NCBI RefSeq assembly: GCF_023920225.1
Contig: NZ_CP092587.1
Span: forward strand, 1,674,001 to 1,738,000
From: Vibrio gazogenes
Lineage (GTDB): Bacteria; Pseudomonadota; Gammaproteobacteria; Enterobacterales; Vibrionaceae
DNA length: 64,000 nucleotides
Direction: 5' to 3'
Shown: one piece after another, positions 27,628-36,715 of the stretch
How the letters are laid out: each line of letters starts with the position of its first letter
Position numbering within the stretch: the first letter of the stretch is position 1
Translations under genes and position numbers: made by a program
The notes under the pieces: model-generated
Database searches by the model: none
The model's input: the letters and a program-made list of their open reading frames with translations, nothing else
What the model was told of the DNA's origin: nothing

Positions 27628-29045
27628 TTACCATCTCTTACCAGCTCCCTTGGCAGGCTATTTTTAATCCGGTTACCGACCCATTTCCCCAGTCCAAGAA
27701 AGACACCTTGATATTGAACCAAAACTTCGCCTTGGCCGGCTTCAGTCTGTTCCGGACGAATATCTTTGCCCATAAACCATTGGCGAGCGTCTTCCAGTGA
27801 GAGAGTGATCGCTTTGGTTTCATGTCCAGATGTCAGAGCGGTTACAACTTGATGTTGCCAGCGATAGCCTTTTTTGTGTGCTTCAGCCAGCTTGATGCCC
27901 ATCCGGGAGAATTTGAATCGGCCGATCATCGGCTCTAAAGCTTCAGGAAAGAGCCATACTTCATTATCACGAAGCCAAATCCGACTGCGTGCCGGAAGGT
28001 CAATATCCAGTGATTGCTTTAACGCCTCACTGATACTCTGGCACTGCTTGTGAGTTGCTTTACTGAAGGGAAACTTTCCGAGCCGTTTTGTGATTTGAGG
28101 TGTCGGCACGGAAGCCGTTTTACGGATGCGAGCAACAAAGAAACCTTCACAGTCATAAATTTGCGGGAATATATGTAGGAAGCCTTCTTCGGTCAATGCT
28201 GATTGAGCTTGTGGAAAGAGGGATGCTAAAGACTCAAATGTGACGGCGTCACCAAAAACTTGTTTCAGATGATAACAGATATTCTGGTTTTCCTCTCGAC
28301 TCAATGTACAGGTTGAGTAGACGAGAATGCCTCCCGGTTTTAAAGCGTAGAAAGCACTTTCAATCAATGCTTTTTGCGTCTCGGCAATTGCTGCAATCGA
28401 TGCCGGGCTCCAGTTTTTCATCGCATCCGGATCTTTGCGTACCGTACCTTCTCCGGAGCAAGGCGCATCAATTAATACCGCGTCAAATTGCTCGGGAAGC
28501 CATTCACCGAAAACCCGGCCGTCAAATGTTGTGAGAGCACTGTTTCTGATACCACATCGTTCAATGTTTGAGTAGAGGGCTTTGGTCCGACTGGCGGAAA
28601 ACTCGTTGGCAACAATAATGCCTTCATTATTCATGAGAGCAGCAATCTGAGTTGTTTTCGAGCCCGGTGCTGCTGCCATATCCAATACTGATTCAAAAGC
28701 TGTTTCCTGCTGATGAAATAATGCACTGACAGGCATCATTGAACTGGCTTCCTGAATATAAAACAAGCCGGTCATATGTTCGAAGGTATTACCTATTGGT
28801 GTAGTAAAATCTTCCGGCTCAACCCAAAATCCCTCCGGACACCAAGGAATCGGGGTCAGGCGCCAGCCATTTTCTTCGGCACGCTGGCAAAAATCAGCAA
28901 CAGATATTTTCAGGGTATTGACGCGAATACTCTTGCGCAGCGGTCGCTGACAGGCGGCAATAAAATCATCCATCGTGAGTTGAGATGGCAGTATCTGTTC
29001 AATCGTCCGCAGAAATTCATCCGGCAAATAAATATTCGTGTGCAA
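27618..29045 (-). CDS. rsmF: 16S rRNA (cytosine-1407-C5)-methyltransferase
   Basis: The 475-residue enzyme has the NOL1/NOP2/Sun catalytic core in its N-terminal half: [13 protein letters not shown] for [16 protein letters not shown] with one cysteine, and [12 protein letters not shown] with the catalytic cysteine. The C-terminal half carries the RsmF RNA-recognition region. The start is TTG at 29045 with GAGAGAG six bases upstream; no ATG stands nearby. Length matches E. coli RsmF (479). It is convergent with the cvfB-like gene. Confidence 0.93.
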   Translation of the reverse strand: MHTNIYLPDEFLRTIEQILPSQLTMDDFIAACQRPLRKSIRVNTLKISVADFCQRAEENGWRLTPIPWCPEGFWVEPEDFTTPIGNTFEHMTGLFYIQEASSMMPVSALFHQQETAFESVLDMAAAPGSKTTQIAALMNNEGIIVANEFSASRTKALYSNIERCGIRNSALTTFDGRVFGEWLPEQFDAVLIDAPCSGEGTVRKDPDAMKNWSPASIAAIAETQKALIESAFYALKPGGILVYSTCTLSREENQNICYHLKQVFGDAVTFESLASLFPQAQSALTEEGFLHIFPQIYDCEGFFVARIRKTASVPTPQITKRLGKFPFSKATHKQCQSISEALKQSLDIDLPARSRIWLRDNEVWLFPEALEPMIGRFKFSRMGIKLAEAHKKGYRWQHQVVTALTSGHETKAITLSLEDARQWFMGKDIRPEQTEAGQGEVLVQYQGVFLGLGKWVGNRIKNSLPRELVRDGNLF

Positions 29046-29335
29046 AATAACTCTCTCAATTTAACGTTCAATTGCAGGGAAGCGCAGCATTATATACACA
29101 AGTCATATTAAGATACAGAATCAGACGTCTTCTTGTCTGTTTTCCAACCCGTTTATCAAAGAGGTGACGTCCGATGGCGGTGTAAATTCTACCCACGGAT
29201 ATGGATGTATTTGCATCAACACAATATGAATGTTAGTTTTTGCTTGTATTATCAATCATTCAGCGATAAAACGGCTCATTTTAAAGCAATGTTTATTGCA
29301 ATGATTGAACAGATTGCATGACAACGGAAAGATTT

Positions 29336-29821
29336 ATGGAACTTGAACAGTATCGACTTTTAACAAAACAGGCCGTGACATTCATTGGTTCTGAAACCAA
29401 CCTAGTGGCTAACTTGGCAAATTTATCAGCGCTTCTGAATATGGAAATGACCGACATCAACTGGGTGGGGTTTTATCTGTTAGAAGGTGATGAACTCGTA
29501 TTGGGGCCGTTCCAAGGTAAACCTGCTTGTATTCGAATCCCTGTCGGTCGCGGTGTCTGTGGAACTGCGATTGAGACGAATAGCGTCCAACGGATTGATG
29601 ATGTGCATGCATTTGACGGGCACATTGCTTGTGATGCCGATAGCCGCTCCGAGTTGGTGATCCCTTTTTCGATTCACGGTCAATTGCGTGGGGTATTGGA
29701 TATTGACAGCCCGAGCAAAGGACGATTTTCCGAAGTTGACGAACAAGGTCTAACAGAAATGATGGATCAGATAGAAAAGCTGTTTAATTCACAGACTAAC
29801 GAGACATTATTTACAGTCTGA
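29336..29821 (+). CDS. msrC: Free methionine-(R)-sulfoxide reductase, GAF domain
   Basis: The product is 161 residues from the ATG at 29336, which has GGAAAG upstream. The frame also has an ATG at 29318 without a clear ribosome site. A single GAF domain contains the fRMsr motifs INWVGFYLLEGDELVLGPFQ, KPACIRIPVGRGVCGTA and DSRSELVIPF, with the redox cysteines in PACIRI, RGVCG and IACDADS. It reduces free Met-R-sulfoxide. It lies upstream of proQ, in the order known as yebR-proQ-prc in enterics. Confidence 0.88.
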   Translation: MELEQYRLLTKQAVTFIGSETNLVANLANLSALLNMEMTDINWVGFYLLEGDELVLGPFQGKPACIRIPVGRGVCGTAIETNSVQRIDDVHAFDGHIACDADSRSELVIPFSIHGQLRGVLDIDSPSKGRFSEVDEQGLTEMMDQIEKLFNSQTNETLFTV

Positions 29822-29911
29822 CGGTGGTTTTTCCGATTCAGAACACTATAATACCCGAACATTGATATCTTCATGTCTTACGGAATGAAACCGTAGTAAC
29901 CAGGAACCCAC

Positions 29912-30523
29912 ATGGAAAACACTGAAAAGTTAAAAAACAGCAAAGAAGTCATTGCATATATTGCTGAATGTTTCCCAAAATGCTTCACATTAGAAGGTGA
30001 AGCTAAGCCACTGAAAATTGGTATTTTTCAAGATCTTGTTGAACGTCTGGAAGGTGATCCGAAGGTGAGTAAAACTCAACTTCGTGCAGCATTAAGACAA
30101 TACACCTCTTCATGGCGTTATCTGCATGGGGTAAAGCCTGGTGCCGAACGAGTTGACTTAGATGGGAATCCATGTGGTACATTAGAACAAGAACATGTCG
30201 AACATGCCCAGACTACGCTGGCCGAGAGTAAGGCAAAAGTTCAGGCTCGACGCAAAGAAAAACAGAAACAAGAAAAGAATAATGCACAGCCTAAAACTAG
30301 GAAGCCAAATCCTAAGGCAAAAACGGTAAAACGTGCTCAGGAAAAAACTGTACCAGCCCGGGCGTTGAATGCTGATGAACTAAGTGTGGGTCGTCAGGTC
30401 AAAGTCACCATGGGTAAAGGCAACATGGCTGCGACCATTGTTGAGATCAATAAGGAAGATGTGCGCGTACAGCTTGGAAATGGCCTGCAAATGGTCATCA
30501 AAGCGGAGCACTTAAGCGCATAA
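29912..30523 (+). CDS. proQ: RNA chaperone ProQ
   Basis: The 203-residue product has the FinO-like RNA-binding domain (about 1-120: [30 protein letters not shown]), a basic linker rich in K, Q and R (about 105-150), and a C-terminal SH3-like domain ([21 protein letters not shown]). It binds structured sRNAs and mRNA 3' ends. AGGA precedes the ATG. It is followed by prc after 17 bp, as in E. coli. Confidence 0.95.
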   Translation: MENTEKLKNSKEVIAYIAECFPKCFTLEGEAKPLKIGIFQDLVERLEGDPKVSKTQLRAALRQYTSSWRYLHGVKPGAERVDLDGNPCGTLEQEHVEHAQTTLAESKAKVQARRKEKQKQEKNNAQPKTRKPNPKAKTVKRAQEKTVPARALNADELSVGRQVKVTMGKGNMAATIVEINKEDVRVQLGNGLQMVIKAEHLSA

Positions 30524-30540
30524 AGGAGAGCCTCCTACGC

Positions 30541-32547
30541 ATGAAATGCCGTTCGAAACTGACACTAATTGCTGCTGGCCTTTGGCTGGCAGTTTCTTCT
30601 GTTCAAGCCTCTGCACCTTTAATCCGTGAATCGGATCTCCCTGTTCTTACTCCCGAAAGCCAACATTCGCTTGCGACGGAACGGATTAAGAATAAGTTTG
30701 TGCAGTCTCACTATAAGCATATTTATTTGGATGATGCTTTTTCCAAAAAGATATTTCAGCGTTATCTTGGTCTGCTTGATTACAACCGTAATATTTTTAC
30801 TCAAAAAGATATTGATGGGTTTAAACAGTGGTCAGTTGAATTGGACGACCAACTGAATGCAGGCAACGACCAAATTGCGTTTGATGTATACAACATCTCC
30901 GTTAAAAAACGCTATGAGCGATTTCAATATGCGCTTTCATTACTGGATCATGAGATAAAATTTGATACCAATGAATCGATTGAATTAGATCGCTCGAAAG
31001 AAGCATGGCCGAAGAATCAGCAGGAATTAGATGATTTATGGCGTAAGCGGGTGAAATATGATGCGTTGAATTTGAAATTGACCGGAAAGAAATGGCCGGA
31101 AATCAAAGAGACGCTGACGAAACGCTATAATAATGCAATCAAACGCTTGACGCAGACACATAGTGAAGATGTCTTTCAACTGTTTATGAATGCTTTTGCG
31201 CGTCAGATTGACCCGCATACCAGCTATCTTTCCCCGCGTAGCGCAGAACAATTTAAGTCTGAAATGAATCTGTCGCTGGAAGGGATCGGTGCCGTGTTGC
31301 AAATGACGGATGATTACACCATCATTCGTTCATTAGTCGCTGGCGGACCGGCAGATAAAAGCCACAAACTTGCTGAAGGTGATCGTATTATCGGGGTCGG
31401 TCAGGAAGGTAAAGCGATCGTTGATGTGATTGGGTGGCGTCTGGATGATGTCGTACAACTGATCAAAGGGCCGAAAGGTACCGTGGTTAAACTGCAAATC
31501 CTGCCGGAAGGCAAGAACGCCAAAAGTCACGTTGTCACAATCACACGAGATAAAATTCGTCTGGAAGATCGGGCTGTTAAGTCAAAAGTGATTGAACGAG
31601 ACGGCAAGAAAATCGGGGTGCTTGAAGTACCTAGTTTTTATGTCGGACTTTCCCGGGATACCGATAAACTGTTGACTGAATTTAAGCAGCAGCATGTTGA
31701 TGGCGTGATTGTTGACCTGCGTAATAATGGTGGTGGTGCGCTGACTGAAGCAACCGGATTAACGGGCTTATTTATTAAAAAAGGACCGGTGGTTCAGGTA
31801 CGTGATAGTCGCGGGCAAGTAAACATCAACAGCGATACGGATGGCAAGAGTAGTTATGACGGGCCTTTAACGGTATTGATTAACCGCTATAGTGCTTCTG
31901 CTTCTGAAATTTTTGCCGCAGCCATGCAAGATTATGATCGCGCAGTGATTCTCGGAGAAAACTCTTATGGCAAAGGGACGGTTCAGCAACATTACTCGTT
32001 GAATAGTATTTACGATTTGTTCAGTGAGCCATTGGGATATATCCAATATACCATCCAGAAGTTTTATCGCATCAATGGCGGTAGCACTCAGGATAAGGGC
32101 GTAGCCCCTGATATTGCATTCCCGACAGCCGTCGATCCGAGTGAAACCGGTGAAAGTGTTGAAGATAATGCATTACCTTGGGATAGCATTAGTCGCGCTG
32201 ATTACACGCAAGTGCATCACTATCAAAAGCTGATTCAGGCACTGAAAAAACGTCATGAAAAACGCATTGCCAAAGATATGGAGTTTCAGTTTATCGAGCA
32301 AGACATTGCGAAGTATAAACAAGAGAAAGAAAATGAGAATTGGCTTTCTCTGAACGAAGCTGTCAGACGTCAGGAGACTGACGCTGCGGATGCACTGAAA
32401 TTAAAACGAATCAATTTGCGCCAGAAGCAAGAAGGCCATAAGCCTTATGCCAAGTTCGAAGATATTCCGAAGGACTATGTTGCTCCGGATGCTTATTTGG
32501 ATGAAGCCGTCGCAATTACCGTTGATATGGTCAATATTGGTTCTTAA
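30541..32547 (+). CDS. prc: Periplasmic carboxy-terminal processing protease (Prc/Tsp)
   Basis: The 668-residue protease has a signal peptide (about 1-24, cleaved near VQASA), an N-terminal helical domain, a PDZ domain (LVAGGPADKSHKLAEGDRII) and the S41 peptidase with the Ser-Lys dyad in YSASASEIFAAA and ENSYGKGTVQ. It degrades periplasmic proteins such as MepS with the adaptor NlpI. E. coli Prc is 682 residues. The ribosome site GGAG is part of GGAG-AGC-CTCC, a small hairpin that could limit initiation. It is co-transcribed with proQ. Confidence 0.95.
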   Translation: MKCRSKLTLIAAGLWLAVSSVQASAPLIRESDLPVLTPESQHSLATERIKNKFVQSHYKHIYLDDAFSKKIFQRYLGLLDYNRNIFTQKDIDGFKQWSVELDDQLNAGNDQIAFDVYNISVKKRYERFQYALSLLDHEIKFDTNESIELDRSKEAWPKNQQELDDLWRKRVKYDALNLKLTGKKWPEIKETLTKRYNNAIKRLTQTHSEDVFQLFMNAFARQIDPHTSYLSPRSAEQFKSEMNLSLEGIGAVLQMTDDYTIIRSLVAGGPADKSHKLAEGDRIIGVGQEGKAIVDVIGWRLDDVVQLIKGPKGTVVKLQILPEGKNAKSHVVTITRDKIRLEDRAVKSKVIERDGKKIGVLEVPSFYVGLSRDTDKLLTEFKQQHVDGVIVDLRNNGGGALTEATGLTGLFIKKGPVVQVRDSRGQVNINSDTDGKSSYDGPLTVLINRYSASASEIFAAAMQDYDRAVILGENSYGKGTVQQHYSLNSIYDLFSEPLGYIQYTIQKFYRINGGSTQDKGVAPDIAFPTAVDPSETGESVEDNALPWDSISRADYTQVHHYQKLIQALKKRHEKRIAKDMEFQFIEQDIAKYKQEKENENWLSLNEAVRRQETDAADALKLKRINLRQKQEGHKPYAKFEDIPKDYVAPDAYLDEAVAITVDMVNIGS

Positions 32548-32574
32548 TTTCGTCATTTTTTGACTTCTATAGAT

Positions 32575-32612
32575 AAACGCGCTTTTTTAAAGCGCGTTTT
32601 CTTTTTTTTATC
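32575..32612 (+). terminator. Terminator of proQ-prc
   Basis: AAACGCGCTTT and AAAGCGCGTTT make an 11-bp stem with a 3-T loop, followed by TTCTTTTTTT. It lies 27 bp after prc. Confidence 0.9.
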
Positions 32613-32646
32613 TGCCTCATACTGTCAATCTCTGTCTTTTGGCATC

Positions 32647-32714
32647 CCTAGGGGTTGTTGACCTTTTGTGGTTGAATTTTGTTCAATCTGAACGAGTCTT
32701 GCTCTTTGTTGCGG
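32647..32714. repeat. Inverted-repeat element, partial copy 2
   Basis: About 46 bp from CCTAGGGGTTGTTGACC through GTTCAATCTGAACG match the left end of the element at 6775 with very few mismatches. The next 20 bases (AGTCTTGCTCTTTGTTGCGG) match that element's internal segment, but in inverted orientation. The right part is missing. Confidence 0.65.
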
Positions 32715-32791
32715 CCTAGACAATCATGGAATTGTTCGCTTTATCAGTATATGGATTCTAAGCTTAAAGAAAAAAGTGAGGAGAATATCTG

Positions 32792-33460
32792 ATGCGAAAT
32801 GTGAAATGGTATGTCGCTATCCTCAGTTTTATGTGTTCTGGGAGTGGATTGAGTTCCAGCCATAAGGACGATCTCACTCAGTTCAATTTTCCTTTTTTGA
32901 TCGGTGAGTGGTATCTGGTGAATCCTGATCCTGAAGACCCGCATCAGGATTTTATGTCCATCCATATGACTCTGAGTTCCAGTTATACATTTGCCGTTCA
33001 GGTAAAAAAGCGGGATAGTTCAGTCGAGTATTGGGAAGGTGGATATACAGCGAGCCAAGATACATTAATGCTTGGCACTCACGCTCTTGAACCACAAATT
33101 TATACCTACCAGACAACTCATAATCGACTGATGTTAAATGGGGTTACTTTCTTCAAAGCACTTTCTCGCTCTCTGGTCGGCTATTGGCAAAGTGAATATC
33201 TATCGGGAACGGAGTTGGATGTAGTCGGTGTGACACGAATTCAGCTGATTCTACAACCTGATTTCTTATTTTTTATTCGTTCTGTTGATGGACAAGGCAA
33301 TGAAGCCGTTCACCGTGGTGTCTACTATACCGAAAACGATCATCTGGTTTTATTGTACGATCAGGGAGAACACGATACCCGTTTTCAAGTCAGTGCCGAT
33401 CAGCTTACGGTTAATTTTGAACATGGCGCAATGGTTGCGGTGTTGAATCGAGTTGAGTAA
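32792..33460 (+). CDS. Hypothetical exported protein
   Basis: I do not recognise this 222-residue protein. A signal peptide is likely (MRNVKWYVAILSFMCSGSG). The mature part contains LIGEWYLVNPD at the start and GYWQSEYLSG mid-way. That suggests two lipocalin-like or META-like beta-barrel repeats, each opening with a G-x-W motif. The cysteine in the leader does not fit a lipobox. It stands alone, downstream of the partial repeat element and upstream of pepN. Confidence 0.7.
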   Translation: MRNVKWYVAILSFMCSGSGLSSSHKDDLTQFNFPFLIGEWYLVNPDPEDPHQDFMSIHMTLSSSYTFAVQVKKRDSSVEYWEGGYTASQDTLMLGTHALEPQIYTYQTTHNRLMLNGVTFFKALSRSLVGYWQSEYLSGTELDVVGVTRIQLILQPDFLFFIRSVDGQGNEAVHRGVYYTENDHLVLLYDQGEHDTRFQVSADQLTVNFEHGAMVAVLNRVE

Positions 33461-33679
33461 GTCTGGGAGCTTGTTGATGAGTATATGAGTCATATTGCTA
33501 TACAATAAGATAGGAACATCAGCACATCGACAGATAATCTTGTTCGGTCATTGAGAATTATATGAGAATCGCCTAGAGTAGCTTTATCTATAGACGCGAA
33601 AGACGTTCTATATCTCTGACAAAACCTATTTCCATATATTCTGGAAAAGTTTTATATTGTTAACGCAAAAGGATTCAAG

Positions 33680-36283
33680 ATGGCAAGTACGCTTCAAGCC
33701 AAATATCGTAAAGATTATCAATCGCCTTCTCATACGATCACAGATCTCAATCTCACATTTGACCTTCATGAAAATCAAACCCGCGTCGTCGCCGTATCTC
33801 AGGTGAAACAGTTACAAGAAAGCAATCAATTGACGCTCGATGGTGAAGCCCTTGAGTTGGTGAGTGTTCAGGTCAACCAGCAACCGTGGACCGATTACCA
33901 GGTTGTCGAAGCCGGCTTAGAATTGAGTAATCTTCCTGCTCAATTTGAACTACAAATAGAGACACTGATTAATCCAGCAGAAAATACAGCGCTGGAAGGT
34001 TTATATTTATCTGACGGCGCATTTTGCACACAATGTGAAGCTGAAGGGTTCCGCCGAATCACTTATTATCTCGATCGCCCTGACGTGCTAGCGCGATATA
34101 CCACCACAATTATTGCCCCACAAAATTATCCTTATTTGCTCAGCAATGGTAACAAAGTTGCGCAGGGGACAACCGATGAAGGAAAATCTTGGGTCCGCTG
34201 GGAAGATCCGCATCCAAAACCTTCATACTTATTTGCGCTGGTGGCTGGTGATTTTGATGTGCTTCGCGATTCTTACCAAACCGTATCCGGCCGAGATGTT
34301 GCACTTGAAATTTTCGTTGATAAAGGCAACTTAGATCGCGCACATCATGCGATGCGTTCGCTGATCAACGCGATGAAATGGGATGAACAACGATTCGGGT
34401 TGGAATATGACCTGGATATCTATATGGTCGTAGCCGTTGACTTTTTTAATATGGGCGCGATGGAGAATAAAGGGTTAAATGTCTTTAACTCCAAGTTCGT
34501 CTTAGCCAATGATCAAACCGCGACCGATACTGATTATCTCGGTATCGAGGCTGTGATTGGACATGAGTATTTTCATAACTGGACGGGGAATCGCGTCACT
34601 TGCCGGGATTGGTTTCAACTCAGCCTGAAAGAAGGGTTGACCGTTTTCCGTGATCAAGAGTTCTCTTCAGATTTAGGCTCTCGGGCTGTCAATCGTATTC
34701 ATAATGTTCGTATTATTCGCGGACCACAATTTGCCGAAGATGCTTCACCGATGTCACATCCGATTCGTCCGGATCAAGTGATCGAAATGAATAACTTCTA
34801 TACTTTGACGGTCTATGAAAAAGGCAGTGAAGTGATTCGTATGATTCATACCTTACTGGGTGAAAGCAATTTCCAGAAGGGGATGAAACTCTACTTTGAA
34901 CGTCATGACGGCACCGCTGCAACTTGTGAAGATTTCGTCGCGGCAATGGAAGATGCATCGGGCGTTGATTTGCAACAGTTCCGTTTATGGTACAGCCAAT
35001 CGGGAACACCGGAACTTCGAGTGAGCGGTGCTTATGATCAAGCCGCGCAGACGTTTACACTCTCAGTGAAACAAAACACACCACCGACAGCCGATCAAAA
35101 AGAAAAGCAGCCACTTCATATTCCTCTTGCTATCGAACTCTATGACGTAGCGGGAAACATTATTGAGTTACGGTGTAACGATAAAAAAGTATCAAATGTT
35201 CTGAATGTCACCCAAGAAGAGCAGACATTTGTGTTTGAGTCGGTTAGTAGTGAGCCAATCCCTTCGCTGCTGCAAGAATTTTCAGCGCCGGTGAAACTGG
35301 TTTATGACTATCAAGATGAAGCATTAGCATTTTTGATGATCCACGCGAGAAATGAATTTGCTCGCTGGGATGCCGGACAAATGCTGATTGCGAAGTATAT
35401 TCGCGCCAATATTGAGCGAGTGCAACAGGGATTGTCAGTTGAGTTGCCTGTATCGGTGATGGATGCTTTCCGTGGGGTATTGCTCGATCCATCTTTGGAC
35501 CATGAATTTATTGCCGAAATGTTGTCACTGCCAAATCATAATGAAGTGTCAGGTTGGTTTGAAACGGTTGATGTTGATGCGATCTCGTTGGTATTGAAAG
35601 CGATCAAAAATGCTTTAGCACAAGAGTTACAAGATGAATTTTCAGTATTCTATCACTCGTTGAAGCAAGATGAGTACACCATTGAACACGCTGCGATTGG
35701 CCAACGTTCTCTGAGAAATACTTGTTTATCCTATTTAGCATTGACGGAACAAGGGGATGCATTGGTGCGTCGGCAGTACCAGGATGCCAACAACATGACC
35801 GATACAATCGCTGCCATGACGGCGGCAAATCAGGCTGAACTTCCGTGCCGCGAAACATTAATGGCTGACTATAGTCGTCAGTGGAAACACGATGGTCTGG
35901 TGATGGATAAATGGTTTGCGTTACAAGGAACCAATCCGGCAGAAGATGCACTGGTGGTGATTCAGAAAACCATGAACCACGAAGCATTCACGCTGAAAAA
36001 CCCGAATCGTATCCGGAGTTTGATTGGTTCATTCCTGAATCAGAACCCTGCGCGTTTCCATGACCAGTCTGGGAGCGGCTACCGTTTTGCCGGTGAAATA
36101 TTACAGCAACTGAATGCGATTAATCCGCAAGTCGCTTCACGTCTGATTGATCCGTTGTTGAAATATAAACGTTATGACGCCGTCCGTCAGAAATTGATGA
36201 AGCAAGAGTTAGAAGCGTTACTCAATATGGATAATCTAGCAAAAGATCTCTATGAAAAAGTGACCAAAGCGCTGGAAGCTTAG
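33680..36283 (+). CDS. pepN: Aminopeptidase N
   Basis: The 867-residue M1 metallopeptidase shows the exopeptidase motif GAMEN (near residue 260), the zinc site HEYFHNWTGNR, and the downstream glutamate in LSLKEGLTVFRDQEF. It removes N-terminal residues from peptides in the cytoplasm. E. coli PepN is 870 residues. AGGATTCAAG precedes the ATG. It is monocistronic, with a hairpin 30 bp after the stop. Confidence 0.96.
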   Translation: MASTLQAKYRKDYQSPSHTITDLNLTFDLHENQTRVVAVSQVKQLQESNQLTLDGEALELVSVQVNQQPWTDYQVVEAGLELSNLPAQFELQIETLINPAENTALEGLYLSDGAFCTQCEAEGFRRITYYLDRPDVLARYTTTIIAPQNYPYLLSNGNKVAQGTTDEGKSWVRWEDPHPKPSYLFALVAGDFDVLRDSYQTVSGRDVALEIFVDKGNLDRAHHAMRSLINAMKWDEQRFGLEYDLDIYMVVAVDFFNMGAMENKGLNVFNSKFVLANDQTATDTDYLGIEAVIGHEYFHNWTGNRVTCRDWFQLSLKEGLTVFRDQEFSSDLGSRAVNRIHNVRIIRGPQFAEDASPMSHPIRPDQVIEMNNFYTLTVYEKGSEVIRMIHTLLGESNFQKGMKLYFERHDGTAATCEDFVAAMEDASGVDLQQFRLWYSQSGTPELRVSGAYDQAAQTFTLSVKQNTPPTADQKEKQPLHIPLAIELYDVAGNIIELRCNDKKVSNVLNVTQEEQTFVFESVSSEPIPSLLQEFSAPVKLVYDYQDEALAFLMIHARNEFARWDAGQMLIAKYIRANIERVQQGLSVELPVSVMDAFRGVLLDPSLDHEFIAEMLSLPNHNEVSGWFETVDVDAISLVLKAIKNALAQELQDEFSVFYHSLKQDEYTIEHAAIGQRSLRNTCLSYLALTEQGDALVRRQYQDANNMTDTIAAMTAANQAELPCRETLMADYSRQWKHDGLVMDKWFALQGTNPAEDALVVIQKTMNHEAFTLKNPNRIRSLIGSFLNQNPARFHDQSGSGYRFAGEILQQLNAINPQVASRLIDPLLKYKRYDAVRQKLMKQELEALLNMDNLAKDLYEKVTKALEA

Positions 36284-36312
36284 TCGTATTATCATTAGTT
36301 AAAATGAGGAAA

Positions 36313-36333
36313 GACCGTGGCAAGGCCACGGTC
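36313..36333 (+). terminator. Hairpin after pepN
   Basis: GACCGTGGC and GCCACGGTC form a perfect 9-bp stem with an AAG loop. No T-run follows, so read-through into the DUF2835 gene 12 bp later is possible. Confidence 0.55.
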
Positions 36334-36344
36334 ATTATTCGCTG

Positions 36345-36563
36345 ATGAAATATTTTTATTTTTCTCTTTATATTCCCTATCAGGAATACCTTGCACATTA
36401 CTCCGGTTCGGCAAGTCATATTGTTGTGAAAACGGACAATGGACTCACACTTCAACTTCCCGCAACACATTTTCGTTCTTATTTGACTCAGTTTGGTTTG
36501 AAAGGCAGATTCCGTCTCACGACTGATGCACAATATAAATTTCAGCACCTTGAATTAATTTGA
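36345..36563 (+). CDS. DUF2835 family small protein
   Basis: This 72-residue protein belongs by sequence and position to the DUF2835 family of marine gamma-proteobacteria (SLYIPYQEYLAHYSGSASHI, LPATHFRSYLT, GRFRLT). It looks like a single beta-rich domain. Its function is unknown. It lies between pepN and the glutamate dehydrogenase gene, a position I recall from other vibrios. There is no clear ribosome site, only a hairpin just upstream. Confidence 0.75.
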   Translation: MKYFYFSLYIPYQEYLAHYSGSASHIVVKTDNGLTLQLPATHFRSYLTQFGLKGRFRLTTDAQYKFQHLELI

Positions 36564-36715
36564 CATTTACGTAACACATTCTCTCTTTTGTGATACGAAT
36601 TAGTTAATTTTTATCAAAACTGCTTCACAATTCAGTTGTTTATTTTACAAAAATATTCTCTTTAACGCATAAACTAACAAAAATAACAGGCAATTCAGTA
36701 ATAGATGAGGTTTCT

